64,000 nucleotides of DNA. It comes from Marsupella aquatica (Eukaryota > Marchantiophyta). Under the pieces are notes generated by a model. It was not told the DNA's origin. It was given only the letters and a program-made list of their open reading frames with translations, and made no database searches. Position 1 is the first letter of the stretch, and each line of letters starts with the position of its first letter. This document shows positions 46,991 through 58,775 of this stretch, piece by piece. The position numbers and the translations under genes are program-made. The DNA lies in assembly GCA_973895155.1 (NCBI GenBank), contig OZ316892.1:11532001-11596000 (forward strand), in the 5' to 3' direction.

Positions 46991-49900
46991 ACTTAAGACT
47001 AACATAAGGCAGATGGCCAGGCAGTCGGATGCTGCAGGGAGTCAGCATTGCAACTGGATCTGAAGGTGCGTGTGAGTGGAGGTAATAGTGGAGGGTTGGG
47101 CATGGAAGAAGTGCACAATGGCACCTTTAGGTCCATCTTTTAGTTAGTAGAAAATGATCACATAGGTAGGGAGGCTTCCAGAATGACCATGAGAAAGAAA
47201 AAGTGAGATTTAAGTGTTTAGATATTTTATATTATTTTTCATACTCTCCACTAAGTGAGTCAGGAAAAGGAAGCTAACGTTGTCCAGGATGACTAGGGTG
47301 GAATCAGGATGTCAGGTGTCAGGAGAAATGTGCCAACGTGTAGTCCTAAGCACTCTCTCCCAACTCCAGGAGACCTGTAAGTCTGGGAGGTCCAAATGGT
47401 TCTTAACCTAGACACACTTCTAGTTCAAATGTGATGGTAAGAAAGCCCTCTCCACAAGCTTTCCCTTGATAGGAAATCCTCACTCCCAACTCACAATTTA
47501 AAGCCAGATATTTGGGGCAAAAATTACACCCAAAAAAAATACTATCAAAGTTGTAAAAGGTCCAATAAGTTATCCAAGACTAACTTCCAAACAAATTCTC
47601 ATTTTCCAGTCATCATTGTAAACAGTATTACCAAGGCAAATTTACATGTTTGGCATGCCGCCATGCAGGGTTGTCCAAGTCCATTTGGGCATATGGCCTG
47701 ACAATCCCACTACGCTGGTGTGACCCAGGTTTCATGCCAGACACGGTCCCTGCTAGTGGGCCAAATTGATGAATACCCAACGTCAAATTTTCTCTATGAA
47801 ATGTGCTTTGACAACAATGCCCTAAAAGTCCAAGGGCTTATATATATATGTCACATTGCCAAAGAACAACAAGTACCTAACTGGGGAGACAAGATCCCAG
47901 AGGCACGAGAGTTGAGAAATGGGAGGAAACAAAGGAAAAACCCCAACGAGCCCAAAGGCCAGACAGTCCCACATAAGCACAAAGGAACTAAAAGGGTACT
48001 CAATATGGACTAGACGGGAAAGCCTTGTAAAGATCACTAGTGAATAGCATAAGAGGGTCATGAAGAGAAATTTTCTAGAGGCCCAAAACCAAGAGCCTTG
48101 GCCCTTCCCCATAATAGTAAATGTCTTAGCCCTATGTAGTGCAACAGAAACTGAAGGATAAGGGAGTCACTCTACCCAAAGACCACACATTCGAGGGGGC
48201 TTTACCCCAGGGTCCTCACTTATTTCCTTTTTACCCATCACACAAAAATAAGTATAAGGTTTGTTTATTGCGTTGAGAAGAATACTTTTAAATATCTGTA
48301 GAATAACATTAGGGTTTTTTAAATCCAATTTTGAGAATCATAAGAAAAGATAGGGTTTTAGAAATGTATTTTGGGAATATTTTAGAATATTCCAAAAAGA
48401 TATTGGTAGAAAAATAGATTAAAAAAATTTATTTTTTAATTTTTAGGGTGTTTAATAGCTAAAACATTGAGCATGTTTTGAGACCCCTTTTTGAGTGAGG
48501 CCCCCAGGGGCTTTTCAAGAAACTCTGGGACACAAATAGTCATGCTTACCCATTGCAAAAGTGAGGTCCATGCATATATCACTATTGTTAGAGTCCCTGA
48601 ATTAATGTGTGAGGTCCTAGAGAAAATAAATGCAAGACCTGAATAGAAATTGACCAAGTGGTCCATTCTTCAGACCACCTCAAGAGGTGGTCTAAGCATA
48701 CAAATCACAATTCAGCCTTTATTCATTGGGACCTAATTATTTGCCAAAATCAAGGGTCCAGATCTGACCATACATAGATCTATACAAAGTTTTTTTACCC
48801 AGAGGCTTTTTAGCTCGCCATAAGTGCCACATGCCTCAATACAAAGGAAGCATGGTGAAGCCTACTCCAAAGGAGGCTCGTCACTTTTTCCTGTCAATGT
48901 AAACGGGGGTAACTAGTTGACTGGGGTGATGATTTTACTCAAGTAGTTTTTAATAACATTTTAATTAATTTTCCATTGAGATGTTCCAATTGACTATACT
49001 ATCACTGTTTTTATCTATTGTATTTACAAATATATCACAATTATGATATATATGACAAGCCCATCTGAAATCGTATGAGAAAATTAATCCGTGGACCCCT
49101 ATGTTCATCCAAGGAATGTGTGTTTGATGAAGTGAAATCAATTTTCAACAAGGCGATAATCGATGATTTTGAGTCTCCCGATGGTCTTGGTGTGTGCTCG
49201 TGCAAAAGGAAAAGCTCAAAAGATAGAGGAGATTTATCAACGGAAGGTTGAATATGGAGGAATTGAGTTTTTGACGATTTTTGCTTACACATTGCAGAAA
49301 TCGTGTTTTCTATCATTCATGATTGATTGTTTGTGAGTTACATTGAGCATTATCGCCACAAGACAGACTGGAGGACAACACTTAGCTATTGGCAAAAGCC
49401 CGGGCAAAAAAGCTCTTGTCGATTCGGTGGGAAGAACACACAAAACAAACGAGTCATCGCTTCACATGAAGGATTCGTAGTTTTTTTATTTAAGAAAGCT
49501 ATGGTGTGAGGGGGAGACCAACGATTGTTTCTTTGACATAAAGGTTGTATTTGGCGTCAACTTGTGTTCAGAGTGAGCTTTAGTTGAAGACTAGAAGAAT
49601 GCAAACAATTCAACCCAGGAAGCAAGCATTGTGGACAAGGGATGGCGACGTAATCAAAGAAATCAATTTTCAACGGCTAAATTTGTGACGGTGATGAGAT
49701 TGTGATATTTCTTAATCGAGAAAGGGTTTCCAATGAGCCTCAGATTGACAAATATTGTCAAGTTCCAAATGAGTTTTTGAATTTCTTTGCCTTTCCAATG
49801 AGTGAGTATAAGAAATTTTGATCATGAGTCCATGAATTCTTTTAGCTTTCCAACATTGAGTTCGACATTGACAAATTTTATGTCAGATTTTGTCACGATA

Positions 49901-51400
49901 CTAAAGAGATCATGAGGTTTTCAATCTCTCTAGCTTTCTAATGTGTGACATTGAGATTATTCATCAAGAATTAGAGAGATCATGAGCATCTGAATTTTTC
50001 TAGCTTTCCAATGAACCTAACATTGATAGATTTTGTCAAGTACTAAGGAGATGATGAGTTTTTAATTTTATATTAGGTTTCCAATGAGTGTGACATTGAA
50101 AGATTTTATCAAGACAATACTAAAGAGGTCACGAGTTTCTAAATCTTGATCTTGATTTTTTAAATAAATCAAACATTGACAGATTTTATCAAGTACTAAG
50201 AAGATTGATTATTTAGTTTTACAATGTGAAGCCAAAAGGGTTTTAACTATGTACATTTCTATTGGTTGGTTTTTTCAAGCTTGCAAACAATTAAAAAATA
50301 CAATCATTTTGATATAAAACACTGATATATCTTTGACAAACATCAAAATGGTAACTTTATTTTACTAAATGACATATCTCCCTTTGTATTTTGGTTTTTT
50401 TTACGTTCAATATTTACGGCATGGCGCCCCAAAAATTACGTTGCTTTTGTCACAAACAGGAATGTGCACGTTTGTTATTGTTAAAAGTATGATCATTCTT
50501 GTTTGTGGCTGGTTGTGATGATGTGGCGCAACCTCGTGGCAGAGAATTTGCAAGAGACCTCTTATGGGGGTCCGTAATCATGACATCTTACCTTTCTTCT
50601 TAGTAATAATTTGGGATATAACTCTACTTTTATGGTCTAGGTCTAGAGTGAAGCCCTGTACACTATAACTATGCCTATGTCCCTTAACTTTTGGGGTACA
50701 AGAAAGGGGACAATTTCTTTGGTACTATTTTGTTCAAAAGAATGGGTAGTCTAGAGTGTGAATAGTAATGAAACTTTTCTGGTGAGGCTTTTTGGTACTA
50801 TTTGTGTTCAAAAGAACGGGGTAGTCAGCCGACTATTTATAAACACAATAAAAACAATTGCAATATTTTCAATTGTAAACCTTTGGTGTTGGGCCTCGTT
50901 TGTCTACTCTGGGCTTTTCCCCCATTCTCTTTCCGTTTATTGGGGTGTTTTGCCTTTGTTCCCGGTTTGGCGTTTTTATTCTTTCTCCACTGCTCTACAT
51001 CTTTGGTGAAAATGTAGGTAAAAAGCTTATGTTTTAAAGGGTCTAATAACCCGATCGTCACTACAGTAGTTGACGACTATGGCGGGAGGTGGGTCGCAAA
51101 AACCCTAGGCGAATTGCACAACACTTGGGCCTACGAGTTGGCTCTTCTTCCGAGGGACTGTGTCGAGAGTGGGATCGGGAGTAGCAAGGCGCGACGAAGG
51201 CTCGACCACGCCACAAATCCTACACGGTGCGTACTTGAGGAGCATGTCTTGGAGCTTTACATCGCTTGATCGCGTTGCTCGGTTCGTCTTTTCTTTCTGT
51301 GACGTTGGTCGCGTTCTTTGTGAAGCTTCCTAGGGGAATTCTCGTGATTGCCCTCGTTTCAATTGTATATCGAGGAATTTCTCTGTCGGACTGATGACGA
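46991..51400. other. Gene-poor region upstream of MTB
   Basis: No gene is supportable. AT-rich stretches (48240-48460, 48940-49060), the diverged array at 49720-50220, and two copies of TTGGTACTATTT, then GTTCAAAAGAA, GGG and TAGTC, at about 50718-50755 and 50789-50827. The last motif recurs as TTCAAAGAACGGGTAGTC near 27214. From about 51060 composition rises toward the MTB promoter and leader. Confidence 0.5.
49720..50220. repeat. Diverged tandem array, about 70-95 bp units
   Basis: Six or seven degraded units built on TAGCTTTCCAATGAG, GACATTGACAGATTTTGTCA and AAGTACTAAAGAGATCATGAG. Strong divergence indicates age. Confidence 0.7.
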
Positions 51401-51575
51401 TCTTGCCCCAACCATTTTCTCAGCTGTGGCGCATTTGGCGGACATGAGGTGACTGGTGTAACAAGAACAGAAGAATGAGTCGAAGTCTAGGAGAGCCCGA
51501 CAGACAACTGAAATTGATGTGTCCAGTGAAAGACTACCAGAGTCTTTCAATTTGGAATATGGTATAGGTGTGGGG

Positions 51576-54500
51576 ATGACCAGAAGTGCAAAAGGCGATG
51601 GATATAGAGAAATGGAGGATGCGGAGGATTGGTTCGAAGGACCAGAGGAGAAGATGGTTGAATCCAAACGACATTCCAGTGAAGATCATGGAGCAGGAAC
51701 TAGCCATAGAACTTCAGAAACAGTAAATGAGAGTGTCAGCAGACGAGGGATTCGAGACAAGGAAAGGACTGGCAGTAGCGGAGAAATGAGTGAACTACCA
51801 AAAGAGATCGCTTCTGAGAGATCGCCCAGAGTCAAGAAAAAGAGTGGCCAGCGAAAAGCTGATGGCAGTTGGGATGATGTAGAAGAAGGCAGAGCGAGTG
51901 GGCGAGGGAAAAGAAGCAGGGAGGATGGTTGGCGCGATAGTTCAAGAGGTAAGGACCGAGGAGGTGGGACTCATGAGGATTCTGATGATGGGTCAAATGG
52001 GCCATCCGGAAGGAGAGGAGAAGACAGCAGGGGCTATGGGTCACAACTAAGAAGTGGAGCAGTTGAAGAATTTGAAGGTAGTGGAAGACCTCGTAGATTG
52101 AAGACAGCAAGAAGGGAAGACGATAGAATCGAGAGGATTTCAGTTTCTGACAAAATAGAACCGGGAAAGGAGGAGTTAGACGATGCTTTCCGACTTAGTG
52201 GAAGGGGTAGAGCTGACAAATGGGAGGATTACGGTGTCGAGAAACTTCCAGTCGGAGGGGGAGAGAAATTTTCCGAAATGCAGGAGCCCTGGAGGTTTAG
52301 TGGAAGAAACGAAGGAGACAAGGGAGAAAAGCAGCGTGAAAATGCAGGGAGAGAAAGATTGGAGGGAAGTAAGGTTGTCCCCGACAATTTTGGAAAGACT
52401 GCGAGAAGGAGTCGTGGGAATGAACAAAACCAGGAGAAATCGAAGCCAGGAGCTGTTGGTGAGGGTAATCGACATGAGTCGGAGGATGGGGGAAAGGGTA
52501 CAGGCAGACGGGGAGGTGGAAAGACTTCGAAAGAACCTTGGGTCTCGCATTCCAGGAAAGACACTCGCGGGGATTGGGCCGAGACCGATTGGGGTTGGGT
52601 TGAAGGCGAAGACTTTGAGCAAGATAGAGCGAGCAGTAGAACTGAACGAGAGAGAAACAGGCAGGGGTACAGTGAAAGCAGTAGGGGTCATGAAATGGAT
52701 AATAAATACTCACGGGCCAGAGATCGACGGAGGGAATGGGAAGAAAGTCTAGTTGGTCCAAATGAACGCATGCGCGACAGATACAGAGAAGAGGAGGATC
52801 AAACCAACGAATTCTCGCAGGATCTTGATAAGAAGAATGAGAGAGCTGAAAGAGAGCGATTAGGTCGAGAGAGAGTAGATGGATATGTTGGTGATAGAGG
52901 GTTAATTAGCAAAGAGAGGGTTGAAGGTTCATCTGGTCACAATGGCATGGTGCCAGGAAACGAGAACTTTGTTGCAGCCGCTATCAGCTCTCCTCTACAA
53001 CCGATTTTAGATCCTGGCCGAGGGATCTCACTTGGAGCACTTCCTTTGGCTAGACCGGGAGGTGAGCCTGGGGGACTACCAACAGAATTTATCTGTGGAG
53101 GTGGTGAAACTGATTGGGAGGGTCCCGTTCAAGACGAAAGAGTCCGCAGTGCAGATGGTGGCCATACCGACAATCGAGAACGACATATAGCAGAAGATGA
53201 ACCCCCACCTGGTCTAGAGCAGGTTCCGGGGTCCAACCCAGGTAAGGGAGGTGTGAATGATGTGGGTATGGTTTTCAATCTTCAAGGGGGAAGAGGAAGG
53301 TCAAAATGTTCCTCAAGCAATCGGAGCCGAGGAGCAATGATAGTTAATGATGGCCGGCCAAACTTTGTGAACAATCTAGGTAGCGGGGCAATGATCAGGG
53401 GATTTCAGCCAGGGGGAAAGGGGGGCCGGGGAATGAGGGGTCCTGGAAAGATTGGAAGGGGTGGTTGCAGAGACGGACAGAGAGGCAATTTAGCTGTCAT
53501 CCCCCAGATGGGGCCTGGAATGCCAGGACCAATTTTTGGTCAACTAGGACCACCAGGACCCATAGCTGGGCTTGGTCCAGGGATTATGGGTCCGGGGGCT
53601 TTTCCAATACCACCATTTGGAGGTCGTATTGGGTGGAATGGAGGTGGAGAGGTGGGAATGCTAAATGGACCTTCAGGACCAGTGGCAGGCCCTCCTAGAT
53701 TTGTTCCAGGAATGGGCCCTGGTCCACCTGGCCATGGTCCCAACATGTATTTCAACGCTCCTGGACCTGTGCGAGGAGGTCCTGGTGGGATTTCCTTGGG
53801 GACAATATGTGGCGGAAACTCATCATTTAACGGGAGACCATTGCCTGGGGATAGGGGACCACACGGCGGAAGAAGTGTGGGTAGAGGAGGCGGACCAAAT
53901 GGACTTGGTGGACGAGGTCCTTCAAGAGGGGAACAGAACGACTACTCACAACATTTTGTCGACACCGGGTTGAGGCCTCAAAATTTCATCCGAGACGTTG
54001 AGCTCGCCGACAGATTTGAAGAGTACCCAAAGCTAAAAGAGTTAATTGCAAGAAAAGACAAGCTTATTTCAGACCGCGCTACCCCTCCCATGTACCTTCA
54101 ATGTGACTTGCGCGAGTTAGAGCTTCATCCGGAGGTGTTTGGGACAAAGTTTGACGTTATTTTGGTGGACCCCCCTTGGGAAGAGTATGTGCGACGCGCA
54201 CCTGGTGTAGGAGACTCGATGGACTGGTGGTCCCATGCGGACATTCAGAGCTTGCGCATAGAAGTACGTATTTTCATGGTTTTCGTTCAATGGATGTCAC
54301 CTGTATCTGATATCAGGACAGCTCAAATTCGTCGCACTGAATATTATTAGGTTGTCGAGGTGAAAACGAGCTGGGGTAATCAGAATTTTTCCTCAAAGTT
54401 GACAGGATGACGGGCTCCCTTGAATGTCATTCGAGGGTAGTCAGTTCTCTCCAGCATATATCAAGATTGCATGGCTCATAGCATCCGGGTCTAATGCATG

Positions 54501-56782
54501 ATGTACAAGAACCATCCACGACAAGAGATCAAGCGTCTCTATTCTTTTGTGTGTTGGGTGGGTCCTCACTTTAGTTAGGCAGCCAGTACCCTGAAGTGTG
54601 CAATATCACATATGGCTTTGTGTAACATCCATACAATCACTTGCTCTTGTATGTTTCCTGGGTTTTTTCCTGGCAAAGAAAAATTGAAAATCTGATGTTT
54701 CTCTTTTAGCTCTTAACACTCGTCCAGGTCAAGTTTCCACTTCAGAAAAATATACGTTGTCATTCTAAGTTTCCAGGTATCTCAGAATATTTATGCCATG
54801 AAAGCGAATTCTGTTTGAAGAACACGTGGCCTTTATTGCGTGCAGGCAATTTCTGATACCCCTGCCTTCATCTTTCTCTGGGTCGGTGATGCCGAAGGCC
54901 TCGATCAAGGTCGCCTTTGTCTTAAGAAGGTTTGTGCACTCCCTCGTGTAGTCTCGTGACTGCATAGTCAACCACGTATTTGATGCTCAAAGTTCGTCGG
55001 TTTTACTTTGATGAAACGGGTTTCTTTCAATGAACGATGATGATGATGATGAGTCTGGGTTTGGTCTGCGTTGTTCACTCTGGCAGTGGGGATTTCGAAG
55101 ATGCGAAGATATATGTTGGGTGAAGACCAATCGAGAAAACCCAACTCCTGCTTTGCGACATGATGCCAATACTGTTCTCCAACACTCCAAGGTAGACAGT
55201 GCTTTTGAGTTTTCTTGGTTATAGATACTCTTCCTATCTATGATTTAATGACCAGATTTTTTTCTTCCTGGCTTTGTTGAATGGGAAGTAAGTCATCCCC
55301 TGCTTTGTTATGTTAGTAATTTGGAATCAGGAAGTCTCTGGCCCTAAGATTCTAACAATGTAAGGAGCTGTCTGTTGGCCTGTCAGGAGCACTGTTTGAT
55401 GGGTATCAAGGGGACTGTACGTCGCAGTACAGATGGCCACATCATTCATGCAAATGTTGACACGGATATCATAATATCTGAGGAGCCAGATTACGGTAGA
55501 TCTCTATCTCAAGCCTTTCTAGCCTTGTTTGACTACTGAGTGGTTGGAAACGGGACCTAATGTCATGACATCCATTTCGAGTTGAGGTCTAGAGGTTGGC
55601 AGGCAGTTGGCTTACAAGGATGCCGGAATGAATGGATTGTGCCATGGTCCTAAGGTTGGGAATGGGATGTGTACTTAGCTATTTTATCATTATGGTTGAA
55701 CAGTGAAAGCCCTAAAGCCGCATGACTGTTGGAAATTTACTCATTAGTGGTTGATTTACACCTTGTTCGATCGATAACGGCTTAAACTTTTATGAAGTGA
55801 TTTCTAGTTTTCCAGAAGGTACGGGGGACGAATGGTTAGTTCTTGCCTCTGCCTTTGGGTTTACAAATATCAACGCAGGAAAACTAGGGTAAGGTGTTGG
55901 GACTAAAGGGCCTAAACTGAGTTTGCATGACAGGCTCCACAGCAAAACCAGAGGAGTTATACCATATCATAGAGCACTTTGCCCAGGGACAACGACGGCT
56001 TGAACTTTTTGGAGAGGACCATAACATTCGGGCAGGGTGGGTGACTGTAGGAAAGGGTCTTTCCTCTTCCAACTTCAGTCCACAGGTGCGTTAACTTTTC
56101 CGACTCAGCTGTTTTGTGGCTTATGCGAGACGTTAGCTAGTATTTTGGATTCGTGTAACAGCACGTGGCAGGAGACTGGTCCTGACATACGGTAGCTATT
56201 GTAGCTCTTTCAGGAAAACAGAGTCGGGACCTTTCTAGTATATGAGAAATATATTCCTAGGTTCAGTGTACCTTCCTTGATCGTGTAAGCATATGTTTTG
56301 TGCAGGCATATGCGAAACACTTCTTTGATGGTGAGGGGAAGCTGTGGCAAGGAGGAAGAGGCAATCCCCCTTCTGATGCTCCTCATCTAGTGGGCACGAC
56401 TTCTGAGATCGAGTCTCTTAGACCTAAATCCCCTCCACCAAGAGCTCAGCAACAGCCGCAAGTTCATACGGCAAATCCAGTTCCACCTTCCGGAACAACT
56501 GCCAACTCCAAAAGGACTTTCACAACCCCACAAGGGGGATCACCTAGTTTACCACCTGTAGTAATGAATACAACACCTGTCCCTGCGGAGACAGCTCCTC
56601 TTGGAAGCGGAGGAAGAACTGGCAATCAAACTCAGATTTCCAAAACTGCCGAAGCCGTTCCTTCCAGGGATACAAAGTCAACTGGAACACATGAAGGCAC
56701 AGGGCCTGCAAATGTTACAAATGAGGAACAAAGCTTCGCAACAGAAATTGTGGAAGTTTTGAGTGAGGTAGAATCTGGTTAA
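51576..56782 (+). CDS. MTB, METTL14-type subunit of the mRNA m6A methyltransferase
   Basis: In plants MTB pairs with MTA (METTL3) in the nuclear complex that writes N6-methyladenosine on mRNA. Six exons: 51576-54263, 54846-54929, 55087-55191, 55387-55495, 55934-56085 and 56306-56782; all GT-AG, phases consistent, 1204 residues. Residues 1 to about 600 are rich in R, E, G and S, followed by a Gly/Pro-rich segment. The conserved core starts at [20 protein letters not shown]. The MT-A70 domain carries DPPW (D865-W868), then [42 protein letters not shown] and [14 protein letters not shown] disordered Pro/Ser/Thr tail ends it. The frame is open upstream to 51462 without an ATG, so 51576 is the first in-frame ATG and an upstream exon may supply the true start. 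Identity is certain; the N-terminus is not. Confidence 0.94.
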
Positions 56783-58530
56783 AGTCTCATCTTCCACTTC
56801 ATGAGTTCGAGCCTATAGCTTCCAGCTGTTTGTCTCCGTTGTAGGTGAGAGTTAGAATGCATGTGTGTGACCTATGGCCTCTGCTGGGGTCAAAGGAATG
56901 GTTGCATGAAATTGATCGAAAGGGACCTCTTCTTGGTTCTACTGTCCATGTTGTCTGAATGAATGACTGGTCTTAATCTTGGTGTTCGCTCGTGAATGGG
57001 CAATAAGAAAATGATTTGATAATAGGAACGTCGAGGAACGGTGTGCCACGAGAAAAAAAAATATGGCCAGAAGTAACATGAGCTGCCAGTCAGTGATATG
57101 TACAATTGACACGGTTTAATTTCAGAGAGTTTCCTGTTTCAGAAACCCATCTACACAATCTTTCATTATAGTATCTGGCGAGAACTGGTAAATCCAAATG
57201 TGGGCATAGATCCAGTATGGTCTCTGTACCTCGAATATTTGTTTTTGCTTGGTATTTGCTTCAAAGACTTGTCCTTCACTTTCCTGGATGTTTCAAAATT
57301 ATGGCTCGAGGTAATAACCATTAGTCTTCCGCAGATTTTCTGTTTTTGTTGCTTCTTTGTCGCGTTCTCACAAGCTTTGAAGCAGATTTGTGCGAGGGAA
57401 GAATTCAAGACTTAGATAGCCGGTTTATGATTCAATCGTTGTATAATCTTGACTTGATTCTCCGTATTACTTGGAATTCTCTTCAGACCATTGAAGAAGT
57501 TTGCTGATGGGCAGTTTGCTCCTACCTTCTAGGATAGGCAAGAACGATCTGGGATCAGTCAAAATGATGGCGATTATAGGTTTGTTGCCTGGCTATCAGA
57601 GCAACTCGCTTGTGGCTTTGTTTTTCAGCATCTCTGACAGCAGAACTGTCGTCGTACTTGCTGAAGTAATATGCCAATTGGTAGGCCTTGTCATTGGGCA
57701 TAGAGAGTAACATCTGAAAAACCCATTGCATAGCTTTTAGACGGCTAGTTGAGGGTGCACTGGCTGTTCATTTGTGGACTGTGCAGTCTTCTCTTTAAAG
57801 CACCAAAAATACCAAAAGAAAAATCCGGGAGGGCATGAATCAAGTGGCATTGGCTGGCTCCCTCCTCTTTGGGTGCTTGGGGTTGTTGTCCCCTCATTTC
57901 CCTGCCTTGACTTTAGTACTTTGGGCGTGACCACCTTGCCCAGCTTTTCTAGGCTGTTTGGCCCTTAACCACCAGTGTCCACTAGGTTCAGGAAGAATAG
58001 TGTACCTATTTTCTTTCTTGAGAACATTTTTGACCTATTTTAAAAACCTGGATCCAAAAGATTTTGCTTTGGGGACAGTGGCTCCTTCAAACCACCACTG
58101 GAACACTTGCTCTATACAATAAGGGCAAGGTGCCCAAATTTTCCCCCTTCCTCACGTTCCAGTAGGAGCTCTCGTCTAACATGTCATGCCTGCCTCCTCC
58201 ATCATTTTGGGAAAATGATGCTAATTATGCTGAGTTCTGGTATTACCAAGAGTGGTGAGAGAAGTGAGCTCATCATACTCTCATTAAGAATTTGGTAGTC
58301 TATAATTGTTTCTGTCATTGACCTTATCGAAGTAGTTCAGGTTTTGAGGTTTGAGAGCCCCCAATTGTGCTGGTTTTTTGTTGTTTTGTTCACCCCAGGT
58401 GCCCGCAAGCAAGGAGGTGGGTGGCCCTAGTGTTGCAGGGAGGCTCAAGGTAACATCCCCAGTTGTGCTTCTGTTTGTGAAGACATGTACTATGTGCAAG
58501 TCAATGAAATTCTAAGCTTGACTCTTCTGG
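56783..58530. other. 3' flank of MTB and intergenic DNA
   Basis: 3' untranslated region of MTB, then DNA without a recognised gene. Frames at 57200-57415 and 57774-57968 (plus) lack domains. Confidence 0.45.
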
Positions 58531-58544
58531 TGGGATTTTAAAAT

Positions 58545-58775
58545 GAGTTGTATGTCATGGAAAACGTTGTCTCCTCCATGAAGATATGCATAGACTACTG
58601 TACAAATACACTGAAAAACCTTAGGTGGATCTAGTAAGAATTGTTGTGTCCACATTGGTCTGTTATGGAAAAGACAGTCCCCTCCATGAAGATGTTTATT
58701 GACTGTAGTACAAATACAATTAAAACCTAGAGGTCAATAAGAACTTTTGTGTCCATATTTTTCTGGACTGTCATA
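58545..58775. repeat. Two-copy tandem repeat, about 115 bp unit
   Basis: GTCATGGAAAA or GTTATGGAAAA, then CTCCATGAAGAT, TACAAATACA, and TTGTGTCCA occur twice with moderate divergence. Confidence 0.78.

Noticed and set aside
52183-52752. Long overlapping frames on both strands inside the first MTB exon
   Set aside because: They are shadows of the low-complexity, R/E/G-rich coding sequence of MTB; only the MTB frame joins the conserved exons in phase.
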